A stretch of DNA of 30,832 nucleotides, taken from positions 1 through 30,832 of the forward strand of contig CAJXTO010000003.1 in assembly GCA_913061245.1 (NCBI GenBank), read 5' to 3'. This DNA is from an uncultured Oceanospirillales bacterium. Lineage in GTDB: Bacteria; Pseudomonadota; Gammaproteobacteria; Pseudomonadales; Litorivicinaceae. The notes beneath the pieces were generated by a model. The model made no database searches. It worked only from the letters and a program-made list of their open reading frames with translations, and was not told the origin of the DNA. Both the position numbers and the translations under genes were made by a program. This document shows, piece after piece, positions 22,329 to 28,964 of the stretch. How positions within the stretch are numbered: position 1 is the stretch's first letter; each line of letters starts with the position of its first letter.

Positions 22329-22754
22329 TCAGACGTCAGGCGTTAATCCTTGCGCTTCAATCGCAGCAATTGCTAATTCTTCATCATTATCAGATGTATC
22401 ACCTGTCACACCGACAGCGCCAATGATGACTCCTGATTCATCACGCACTAAGACACCACCAGCAACAGGTACGAGCGAGCCATTACAGAGTGCATTCATG
22501 GCTTGAATAAAATACGCCTGATGCTCGGCACGCTCACCCAGTTTCCGACTGCTAATTCCCATCATTACCGCTCCATGTGCTTTACCTTTCGCCAGATCAA
22601 CACGAATTGGCGAGGCTCCATCTTGTCGCTGAGAGGCAATAACCGCTCCGCCAGCATCGACAACGACCGCTGTCATCGGCTTGAGATCGCTACGCTTTGA
22701 AGCAGCATCAATGATGTGATTGACAATATTATTTGCAGTTTTTAGATCAAGCAT
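22329..22754 (-). CDS. GlcG/HbpS family (heme-degrading-like) protein
   Basis: A 141-aa protein of the GlcG/HbpS family. It is recognised from the DAGGAVIASQRQDGAS segment, the KAHGAVMMGISSRKLGER helix, and the C-terminal VPVAGGVLVRDESGVIIGAVGVTGDTSDNDEELA run. Family members include HbpS, a heme-binding oxidative-stress sensor accessory, and GlcG, found beside glycolate oxidase genes. No glycolate genes are near, so the function is uncertain. ATG 22754 is chosen over 22790 because AAGGAG lies 8 nt upstream. No signal peptide with this start. DUF1643 follows after 4 nt. A 356-nt AT-rich gap upstream holds its promoter. Confidence 0.88.
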   Translation of the reverse strand: MLDLKTANNIVNHIIDAASKRSDLKPMTAVVVDAGGAVIASQRQDGASPIRVDLAKGKAHGAVMMGISSRKLGERAEHQAYFIQAMNALCNGSLVPVAGGVLVRDESGVIIGAVGVTGDTSDNDEELAIAAIEAQGLTPDV

Positions 22755-22859
22755 TGTGGACTCCTTAATAAGACGTACATGATGAGGCATCTTTCAGATG
22801 TTTCAATTCTCTAAAATTTTTTATTCCGATGTATTGACAAAATCGTTACCCAAAAATCC

Positions 22860-22880
22860 TGTGGATAACTATTTGGATAA
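22860..22880 (-). promoter_or_regulatory. DnaA-box-like pair
   Basis: On the minus strand, TTATCCACA (22868-22860) matches the DnaA-box consensus exactly, and TTATCCAAA (22880-22872) differs at one position. The two are in the same orientation, 12 bp apart, next to a very AT-rich tract. This could mark a DnaA-responsive promoter or part of an origin-like element. No dnaA, dnaN, gyrB or mnmG gene is nearby, so I do not call an origin. Confidence 0.35.
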
Positions 22881-22929
22881 AAACTGAAGCAAACTCGCAA
22901 GTCCCCAAGTCACCTGCACTCGATGCGTT

Positions 22930-22946
22930 TGATCAATTTTTGATCA
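22930..22946. promoter_or_regulatory. TGATCAA palindrome in the AT-rich control region
   Basis: TGATCAA (22930-22936) and TTGATCA (22940-22946) form a perfect 7-bp dyad with spacer TTT. The size and symmetry fit a dimeric regulator site. It contains two GATC methylation sites. Position suggests control of the ceramidase-like gene, the GlcG/HbpS-like gene, or both. Confidence 0.4.
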
Positions 22947-23110
22947 TTAAAATTAAATCAAATTAATTCAATTAGTTAAGTTAAATACTTCAACAATGTT
23001 TCATAAAAATACCGGAAACGTTTATTTTCAACAAATCACAACGCTTGACTATTCATCTGTGGACAGTCGAAGTATCGACAGAGCAATGTTTCGTGAGAGA
23101 TAAACCGCGG

Positions 23111-23785
23111 ATGCCCCCAGAAATCGATCTGTATTGCGAACGAACAACGGTAGATATTTTGGATGAGCCATTTGGACTCGTCACCAATTTGGCTTTCTTA
23201 GTTGCCGCTGCTCTACTGGCCCGCTCTAGGACGCAATCACCAACAAGCTATTTATTAATAGCCTGGCTTGCTGCGATTGGAATTGGCTCTGGACTGTTCC
23301 ATGCGTTTGCTAGTTCATCCACGCTTTTACTCGATGTGATCCCAATCCAGGGATTCATCCTGACGGCAATCTGGGTTCTTTATACACGGCACCTGCAGTG
23401 GCCAAAATGGTGGGTTATTGGATTAATCGGTCTATTTATTGTTGTCAGCGGACTCATTCCCTCGGGTGTATTGAATGGCTCGTTAGCCTATGCGCCCGCC
23501 TGGATTCTCCTTGTCATCGCCGCAGGCTTGCACCCGAAAGGCATCGTTCGACTACATCTCTTATTTGCGAGTGCTCTCTTCCCGGTCTCACTGGGATTTC
23601 GGAGTATTGACCTCCTTGTATGCGAGGCTTTACCTATGGGAACCCATTTCCTCTGGCATGTGTGTAACGCCATCGTTCTGTATTGGATTGTAAGAGCACA
23701 TCAACTCTTTTTAGAAAGCAGTAGTGAGGTTGGCCACTCCGCAAGAGGTGCGTATACTCCCGAAAAAACTAAGGACGGGTTATGA
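23111..23785 (+). CDS. Ceramidase-like (CREST superfamily) integral membrane hydrolase
   Basis: A seven-helix membrane protein of the alkaline ceramidase/CREST metal-hydrolase superfamily. With ATG 23111 it has 224 aa and begins MPPEIDLYCERT, the family's usual N-terminal motif. Next comes EPFGLVTNLAFL, then GSGLFHAF with His64, LLDVIPIQ with Asp75, and a C-terminal GTHFLWHVCNA whose HxxxH supplies two more metal ligands. This set forms the Zn site in ceramidases and adiponectin-receptor relatives. The substrate in bacteria is not established and could be an amide-linked lipid. The start is uncertain: GTG 23093 and TTG 23045 are in frame. The TGA overlaps the HTH gene as ATGA. Confidence 0.83.
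   Translation: MPPEIDLYCERTTVDILDEPFGLVTNLAFLVAAALLARSRTQSPTSYLLIAWLAAIGIGSGLFHAFASSSTLLLDVIPIQGFILTAIWVLYTRHLQWPKWWVIGLIGLFIVVSGLIPSGVLNGSLAYAPAWILLVIAAGLHPKGIVRLHLLFASALFPVSLGFRSIDLLVCEALPMGTHFLWHVCNAIVLYWIVRAHQLFLESSSEVGHSARGAYTPEKTKDGL
23730..23758 (+). promoter_or_regulatory. Possible sigma70 promoter for the HTH gene
   Basis: TTGGCC (23730-23735) and TATACT (23753-23758) are separated by exactly 17 bp and match the sigma70 boxes at 4/6 and 5/6 positions. Transcription would begin about 23765, just ahead of the HTH start at 23782. It lies within the 3' end of the ceramidase-like gene, so the regulator and perhaps dsbB could be transcribed independently. Confidence 0.4.
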
Positions 23786-24015
23786 AACCATCAGAATTTA
23801 AAGCCTGGCGAAAACTGATGAAAATGACGCAAAAGGATGCTGCGTCGGCCTTGGGACTTAAATCTCGTATCATTCAATATTACGAGAAAGGTGAGCGTAA
23901 CGGTGAGAAGTTTGCCATTCCTAAAGCGATTGAGCTTGCATGTTATGCCCTGACCCTTGGCGTCGAGTCCTACTCTGGACCTGAACTCGATAAGAAAAAA
24001 GCCAAGAAGAAATAA
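23782..24015 (+). CDS. Small helix-turn-helix (XRE-like) DNA-binding protein
   Basis: A 77-aa protein that is almost entirely an HTH domain. The pattern FKAWRKLMKMTQKDAASALGLKSRIIQYYEKGER (about 6-39) fits the Cro/C1/XRE fold: helix, T-Q-K-D-A-A recognition turn, and a second helix ending YYEKGER. A helix with PKAIELACYAL follows, then a Lys-rich tail (KKKAKKK). The start overlaps the ceramidase-like stop as ATGA, so it is translationally coupled, and it may also have its own promoter. A local regulator role, perhaps at the dyad upstream of the ceramidase-like gene, is inferred only. GGACGGG lies upstream as a moderate ribosome site. Confidence 0.87.
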   Translation: MKPSEFKAWRKLMKMTQKDAASALGLKSRIIQYYEKGERNGEKFAIPKAIELACYALTLGVESYSGPELDKKKAKKK

Positions 24016-24105
24016 AAGCGCTCTTCGGCCCAACAGTTCAATCAATGAGTTCATGACTTTTCGCCAAGACGTCGGCTACACTCAGTCCAAAGCAATGGAG
24101 GCCTG

Positions 24106-24615
24106 ATGTCTTCTTATAGTGCGCGGATCGCGTTTATAACAGCCCTTATTTGTACAGCACTGCTGGCAACCGCTTTCTATATGGAATATGTCTCAGGACT
24201 CGTTCCCTGCGCGCTCTGTCTTGCCCAACGTGTGATGTTTGCCCTGATTGGTATTGCATGTCTTTTTTACATGCTTCCTTTTTACGCATCACGACTGATC
24301 TTTGCATCAATCGGCTTGATCAGTTCTGGACTTGGAATTTGGCTTGCATCGAGACAACTCTGGCTGCAGTCACTTCCAGAAGACGAAGTTCCCGCTTGTG
24401 GGCCTGATATCTACTTTATGATCGAACGGTTCCCGCTTGCAGATAGCTTACAGACCATGCTGCTCGGTTCCGGGAGCTGCGCTGAAGTGCAGTGGACGTT
24501 TTTATCGCTCTCGATCCCAGGTTGGACTTTGCTGTTTTATGTCCTGACTGCTCTGGTATCGATCTATTTGATGATCTTCCGCGGGCCACGACCGTTTCGG
24601 TTGTTTAACGGCTAG
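24106..24615 (+). CDS. dsbB: Disulfide bond formation protein B
   Basis: An inner-membrane quinone reductase that reoxidises periplasmic DsbA. This 169-aa protein has four membrane helices. The first periplasmic pair is Cys35-Cys38 (VPCALCLAQR) and the second is Cys98 and Cys125 (PACGPDIYFM and GSGSCAEVQW). These match the four essential Cys of E. coli DsbB, and Arg42, important for quinone binding, follows the first pair. Ribosome site GGAGG lies before ATG 24106. No periplasmic dsbA is in the window; the DsbA-like protein at 9793 lacks a signal peptide. The TAG overlaps the carbonic anhydrase TAG in a CTAG. Confidence 0.95.
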   Translation: MSSYSARIAFITALICTALLATAFYMEYVSGLVPCALCLAQRVMFALIGIACLFYMLPFYASRLIFASIGLISSGLGIWLASRQLWLQSLPEDEVPACGPDIYFMIERFPLADSLQTMLLGSGSCAEVQWTFLSLSIPGWTLLFYVLTALVSIYLMIFRGPRPFRLFNG

Positions 24616-25214
24616 GCGTGCGCGCGCTCTTCTGACACAACAGAGAGCTCCCCTGCCGCCAAATCAAACCACCACCCATGAAGCGTCAGATCACCTGATA
24701 CAACACGCTCTGCAATCCACGGAAACGTCTTTAAGTTCTGAACCGATGCACGAATTGCCGCCTGTTCTGCATATTGCGGTGATTCATCGACATGAGGTTT
24801 AACGGCATCGGCTGCAATCGACACCCAGCGCTCGATAAATTCACGTTCAGACACTTCACCCTTCATATGGTTACAGAGCGCGTGAATTCCGCCGCAATTG
24901 GAATGACCCAGGATAATAATTTGCGAGACCTTCAAATCCCGTACCGCGAACTCAATAGCAGAACTCGTTCCATGCAAACGATTATCTGGCTCATAAGGCG
25001 GGACTAAATTAGCCACATTGCGCACGACAAAGAGCTCGCCCGGCTCAACTCCGAAAAGAATTGCCGGATCCACACGGCTGTCAGAGCATGAGATGAGGAG
25101 CGTTGATGGCTTTTGACCCTGTGTGGACAGTTGTTTAAATAACGCGGTGTCTTTTTCGAAGTAGTTTTCGCGAAAATCTGCGAAACCTTTCAGTAACTGT
25201 TCAATCTTTGGCAT
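24612..25214 (-). CDS. Beta-class carbonic anhydrase
   Basis: Interconverts CO2 and bicarbonate in the cytosol. The 200-aa protein has the beta-class zinc site Cys43 with the Asp45-Arg47 dyad (SCSDSRV), then His104 and Cys107 (GHSNCGG). The dimer-forming segment VRNVANLVPPYE and the closing LTLHGWWFDLAAGEL are standard. ATG 25214 is preferred over the adjacent GTG at 25217, with AGGGA about 10 nt upstream. It is third in a SulP transporter-USP-carbonic anhydrase run on the minus strand, with 51 nt between it and the USP gene. This context supports a role in bicarbonate handling. Confidence 0.94.
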   Translation of the reverse strand: MPKIEQLLKGFADFRENYFEKDTALFKQLSTQGQKPSTLLISCSDSRVDPAILFGVEPGELFVVRNVANLVPPYEPDNRLHGTSSAIEFAVRDLKVSQIIILGHSNCGGIHALCNHMKGEVSEREFIERWVSIAADAVKPHVDESPQYAEQAAIRASVQNLKTFPWIAERVVSGDLTLHGWWFDLAAGELSVVSEERAHA

Positions 25215-25265
25215 CACTTCATCCCTGAAATTTGTCGATCATTTGGATCGTCTGCTCAATATCTC

Positions 25266-26120
25266 TTAACGTAACAGTAATAGCGGGGTGGTCGATTTTG
25301 CGAGCATTTTTGTCGTTTGACTCCCCACAAAGAACTGTCGAATCCGTGAGTGTCCGTAGGCACCCATGATCGTCAACTCCATCTGATGCTCTTTCTGATA
25401 CTCAATCAAGGTATCAACCACAGTCCCCTCGAGCATCGCCGACGAGACTGCAAAGCCAGCAGAGTCGAGTTGTTTCGACGCGCCTTCAAGAGCTGCCTCG
25501 ATTGCACCAGAGGACTGTGTTTTGACAGCCACCAGATGACACTCCAGCCCCTTGAGCAATGGGCTCTCCGCGACCATTTGTAGGGCTTTATTGGCAGTCT
25601 CGCTGCCATCGTAGGCGAGCATGAACCGGCTCGGTGCTTTAAAGCCCTCTGCAACAACCAATACAGGCCGATGCAAGGTACGGATCACACTTTCAATATG
25701 ACTTCCAATCGCATCAGCAAAGGCCTCATGCGCCTCCCCTTGGCGGCCGATCACAAGAACACGGATATCGTCTTCAAATTCGCTCAGAGTTTCTGTCAAG
25801 GCGCCGTGACGTTGCATCGCATTGACCTGATCGACACCCTGCTCTTCTGCTCGCTTCGAGACGGCTTCCAAAACGAGCTTTCCTTGTTTTATTTCAAGTG
25901 CCGCCTTCTGCGCCTCAAGCTCGATCATTTCGGACAATAAATCTTCGCGCGCACCGAGGCCAATCGATCCGGAGAGATCACCAGCTAGCGGCGCACTCTC
26001 ATGCTCAAGTGCGTGCAAACAAGTCAAGGGAGCATCCACGCGATTGGCAACCCAAACGGCTGCATCACAAACGGACTCGGTTACGCGTGATCCATCAACA
26101 CATGCAAAAATCTGTTTCAT
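25266..26120 (-). CDS. Tandem universal stress protein
   Basis: A 284-aa protein made of two UspA domains (about 1-150 and 160-284). The second has the complete nucleotide-binding pattern AYDGSETA at its start and GAYGHSRIRQFFVGSQTTKML (G-x2-G-x9-GS type) at its end. The first has CVDGSRVTE and GRQGEAHEAFADAIGSHIESVI, a slightly divergent version with Gln after Arg. ATP binding is therefore likely, at least in the C-terminal domain. ATG 26120 has GGAAG 4-8 nt upstream. It begins 9 nt after the SulP stop and is followed by carbonic anhydrase, so it probably tunes or senses the state of the transporter. That link is inferred. Confidence 0.92.
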   Translation of the reverse strand: MKQIFACVDGSRVTESVCDAAVWVANRVDAPLTCLHALEHESAPLAGDLSGSIGLGAREDLLSEMIELEAQKAALEIKQGKLVLEAVSKRAEEQGVDQVNAMQRHGALTETLSEFEDDIRVLVIGRQGEAHEAFADAIGSHIESVIRTLHRPVLVVAEGFKAPSRFMLAYDGSETANKALQMVAESPLLKGLECHLVAVKTQSSGAIEAALEGASKQLDSAGFAVSSAMLEGTVVDTLIEYQKEHQMELTIMGAYGHSRIRQFFVGSQTTKMLAKSTTPLLLLR

Positions 26121-26129
26121 CGTGCTTCC

Positions 26130-27614
26130 TTAATGCGATTCGAGGATATCCGAGACATCCTGCTTATCATGCACGCCAAACCGATCAACAATCGTTTGAC
26201 TCGCCTCATTCATGCCAATGAGCTCAACTTCAGCACCCTCACGGCGGAACTTCATGACGACTTTATCGAGTGCAGCGACTGCTGTCACATCCCAAAAGTG
26301 GGCATGGTGGACATCGATGATCACCTTTTCATTCACTTCCTTGAAGTCAAACGAATGGGTGAATGCATCCGATGAGGCAAAGAAAACTTGGCCCACAACA
26401 GTGTAACGCTTGGTCACTGAATCAAGGCGCTCAGAGCGAACCCCCATGAAACGGCCAACTTTATTGGCAAAGAAAAGTGATGCGAGCAATACACCCACAA
26501 AAACACCGAGTGCGAGGTTATGTGTAAACACAACAACGATGACTGTCGCAATCATGACCAGACTCGATGAAGGTGGGTATTCACGAATCTTACGAATCGA
26601 GTCCCAAGAGAATGTTCCAATCGACACCATAATCATCACCGCGACCAAAGCAGCCATCGGGATCTGAGAAATCAGGTCATCTAAGAAGACCACCATGATG
26701 ATTAAGAATACACCAGCAACAAAGGTCGACAGGCGCCCTCGCCCTCCTGATTTCACATTGATGACAGACTGGCCAATCATTGCGCAACCCGCCATGCCAC
26801 CGAAGAAGCCTGCGACAATATTCGAGATCCCCTGGCCACGACACTCCTGGTTCTTATCACTCTCAGTGTCTGTGAAATCATCAACAATTGTTGCTGTCAT
26901 CAAAGACTCAAGGAGACCCACGACCGCCATTGAGATTGAATACGGCAGGATGATCATCAGTGTCTCTAAATTCAGCGGAACCTCTGGCCACAAAAAGACC
27001 GGCAATGAATCTGGTAACTCGCCGAGGTCACCGACTGTTCGGATATCGATACCAAGACCAAGTACAATCGCGGTCACCGCGACGATACACACCAAGGGTG
27101 AAGGAATCACACGACCCACGACAGGGACGTATGGGAATCCGTAAATAATCCCGAGACCAACCGCTGTAAACGCATAGACATGCCACGTGACATCCGTTAA
27201 CTCGGGCAACTGCGCCATAAAAATAAGAATCGCCAAGGCGTTTACAAATCCAGTCACGACAGAACGTGATACGAAACGCATCAAACTGCCAAGACGTAGA
27301 TAACCGGCAGCGATCTGAAGCACCCCAGTCAGAACAGATGCTGCGAGTAAGTATTGGAGTCCATACTCTTTAACGAGCGTGACCATTAAAAGCGCCATCG
27401 CACCGGTGGCAGCTGAGATCATTCCAGGTCTGCCGCCTGTGATTGCAATCACAACGGCGATACAGAATGAGGCGTAGAGACCCACTTTTGGATCAACACC
27501 TGCAATGATCGAAAAGGCAATCGCTTCAGGGATCAGCGCGAGCGCAACCACCAATCCAGACAATAAATCACCACGGGTGTTGGATAACCAATCCCTCTGA
27601 AACGTATGCAGCAT
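26130..27614 (-). CDS. SulP family anion transporter, probable bicarbonate importer
   Basis: A 494-aa SulP (SLC26-like) permease with 12-14 helices and a C-terminal STAS domain from about residue 400. Marks include the LALIPEAIAFSIIAGVDPKVGLYASF region of helices 1-3, ATGAMALLMV, and GQGISNIVAGFFGGMAGCAMIGQSVINVKSGGRGRLS in the core. The STAS segment has DVHHAHFWDVTAVAALDKV. SulP proteins carry sulfate, bicarbonate or dicarboxylates. The downstream USP and beta carbonic anhydrase genes favour bicarbonate. ATG 27614 is chosen over the longer frame to 27659 because AAGGA lies 7 nt before it and the protein then starts in the usual place. Its promoter is in the 165-nt gap shared with the thiolase gene. 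Confidence 0.9.
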   Translation of the reverse strand: MLHTFQRDWLSNTRGDLLSGLVVALALIPEAIAFSIIAGVDPKVGLYASFCIAVVIAITGGRPGMISAATGAMALLMVTLVKEYGLQYLLAASVLTGVLQIAAGYLRLGSLMRFVSRSVVTGFVNALAILIFMAQLPELTDVTWHVYAFTAVGLGIIYGFPYVPVVGRVIPSPLVCIVAVTAIVLGLGIDIRTVGDLGELPDSLPVFLWPEVPLNLETLMIILPYSISMAVVGLLESLMTATIVDDFTDTESDKNQECRGQGISNIVAGFFGGMAGCAMIGQSVINVKSGGRGRLSTFVAGVFLIIMVVFLDDLISQIPMAALVAVMIMVSIGTFSWDSIRKIREYPPSSSLVMIATVIVVVFTHNLALGVFVGVLLASLFFANKVGRFMGVRSERLDSVTKRYTVVGQVFFASSDAFTHSFDFKEVNEKVIIDVHHAHFWDVTAVAALDKVVMKFRREGAEVELIGMNEASQTIVDRFGVHDKQDVSDILESH

Positions 27615-27668
27615 GAAAATTCCTTGTTGTGACAATCCCTTGCAAACAGGCGGCGACACTACACGAGA

Positions 27669-27690
27669 CTTTGGTTTGACTCAACCAAGG
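27669..27690. promoter_or_regulatory. Inverted repeat in the sulP/thiolase divergent promoter region
   Basis: CTTTGGTT (27669-27676) and AACCAAGG (27683-27690) are complementary with one G-T wobble and a 6-nt centre TGACTC. It sits between two divergent genes, 55 nt from the SulP start and 90 nt from the thiolase start. It is a candidate operator controlling either or both. No clear sigma70 promoter could be assigned in the 165-nt gap. Confidence 0.35.
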
Positions 27691-27779
27691 GTGCATTGCT
27701 CTTCACTCTCGCACTGTGTACAACCGATTAACAGACTCATGTATGCGAGTCATCACAATAATGATTAAAGGAATCAATC

Positions 27780-28961
27780 ATGTCCCATGATGTTGTCGTC
27801 TTATCTGCTGCGCGCAGTGCTATTGGAGCCTTTGGTGGCGGTCTGTCTTCTTTCGAACCACAGGAACTTGGTGCCACAGTATTAACCGAAGCAATTCGTC
27901 GTTCAGGCGTTGATGCATCACAACTCGAATCATTAACGTGCGGAAACTGTATTCCGACAGATTCTCGATTTGCCTATGTCTCTCGATGCGTCGCTGTGGG
28001 CGCGGGCATGCCAATGGAGTCGATTGCCTTAACAGTCAACCGTCTATGCTCGTCAGGTCTACAAGGTGTCGTGACGACTGCTCAGCAAATTATGCTGGGC
28101 GATATTCAGTATGGCGCAGGCGGTGGTGTCGAAGTCATGTCAAAAGGAGGCTACATGTCTCCCGATCTTCGCTTTGGTAAGCGCATGGGTGATGCGCAGA
28201 TGATTGATTTAATGGTGGCAACTCTCACCGATCCCTTTGGTGCTGGACACATGGGGATCACTGCTGAAAATCTTGCTGAAAAATGGGGTCTCACCCGTGA
28301 AGAGCAGGATGCATTTTCAGTGGAATCACATCGCCGTGCCGCAGAGGCAATCGAAGCAGGCCGCTTTAAGGATCAGATCGTTCCGATCATCAAATCAACT
28401 CGAAAAGGCGATATCACGATCGATACAGATGAACATGTTCGCCCAGGAACAACCATGGACGACCTGGCAAAAATGCGGCCTGCGTTCAAGAAAGACGGTA
28501 CTGTCACTGCAGGTAACGCATCCGGTATCAACGATGGCGCAGCCTTCCTGATCCTTGCAAATCGAGAGCAAGCAGAGAAAGACGGTCATACACCCATGGC
28601 TCGTCTGGTCTCCTATGCCTTGGCTGGCGTCCCGAACCACATCATGGGTGAAGGTCCAATTCCGGCAAGCCAGCGTGCGCTCGCCAATGCGGGCTTAAGT
28701 GTCGATGATATGGATGTCATTGAGTCGAATGAGGCGTTTGCAGCGCAAGCACTTGCAGTTGCCAAGGGCCTCAATCTCGATATGAGTAAAACCAATCCTA
28801 ATGGTGGCGCGATTGCCCTTGGCCACCCTGTCGGCTGCTCTGGCGCCTTTATTGCCACAAAGGCACTGTATGAACTCAAACGCATCAATGGCCGTTATGC
28901 ATTAGTCACCATGTGTATTGGTGGCGGACAGGGCATCGCTTGTGTCTTCGAAAATCTATAA
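27780..28961 (+). CDS. Thiolase, acetyl-CoA acetyltransferase type
   Basis: A 393-aa thiolase. The nucleophile is Cys90 (NRLCSSGLQ), the catalytic His is His349 (LGHPVGCSG) and the second Cys is Cys379 (MCIGGGQG). The ESNEAFAAQAL segment is also present, completing the four-loop active site. Length and motifs fit biosynthetic/beta-ketothiolase (PhaA/BktB-like) enzymes that condense or cleave short acyl-CoAs. No phaB, phaC or fad genes lie beside it, so whether it serves polyhydroxybutyrate, fatty acid or other pathways is open. AAAGGA about 8 nt before ATG 27780 supports the start. The convergent sulfurtransferase gene ends 3 nt after its stop. Confidence 0.94.
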   Translation: MSHDVVVLSAARSAIGAFGGGLSSFEPQELGATVLTEAIRRSGVDASQLESLTCGNCIPTDSRFAYVSRCVAVGAGMPMESIALTVNRLCSSGLQGVVTTAQQIMLGDIQYGAGGGVEVMSKGGYMSPDLRFGKRMGDAQMIDLMVATLTDPFGAGHMGITAENLAEKWGLTREEQDAFSVESHRRAAEAIEAGRFKDQIVPIIKSTRKGDITIDTDEHVRPGTTMDDLAKMRPAFKKDGTVTAGNASGINDGAAFLILANREQAEKDGHTPMARLVSYALAGVPNHIMGEGPIPASQRALANAGLSVDDMDVIESNEAFAAQALAVAKGLNLDMSKTNPNGGAIALGHPVGCSGAFIATKALYELKRINGRYALVTMCIGGGQGIACVFENL

Positions 28962-28964
28962 CGC

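Larger units (their letters stand above)
22755..23110. other. Longest non-coding stretch: AT-rich divergent control region
   Basis: This 356-nt gap separates the divergent GlcG/HbpS-like and ceramidase-like genes and has no convincing gene. It is strongly AT-rich between about 22925 and 23035. It contains a consensus-like TTGACA at 22834-22839 without a good matching -10, and a small CATCT-TTC-AGATG hairpin at 22788-22800. A perfect DnaA-box sequence with a second imperfect one lies at 22860-22880, and a TGATCAA dyad at 22930-22946. Depending on the true ceramidase start (TTG 23045, GTG 23093 or ATG 23111), the right end may be coding. Confidence 0.6.

Noticed and set aside
22834..22862. TTGACA at 22834 as a strong promoter for the ceramidase-like gene
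   Set aside because: No acceptable -10 is found at 16-18 bp; the best match (TCCTGT) keeps only three consensus bases, so I did not list it as a promoter.
22755..23110. Replication origin at the DnaA-box pair
   Set aside because: Only two boxes are seen, one imperfect, and none of dnaA, dnaN, recF, gyrB, mnmG or parAB is nearby; kept only as a regulatory candidate.
25236..25250. CGATC-ATTTG-GATCG repeat between USP and carbonic anhydrase genes as a terminator
   Set aside because: The stem is only 5 bp and has no T tract; it could arise by chance around GATC sites.
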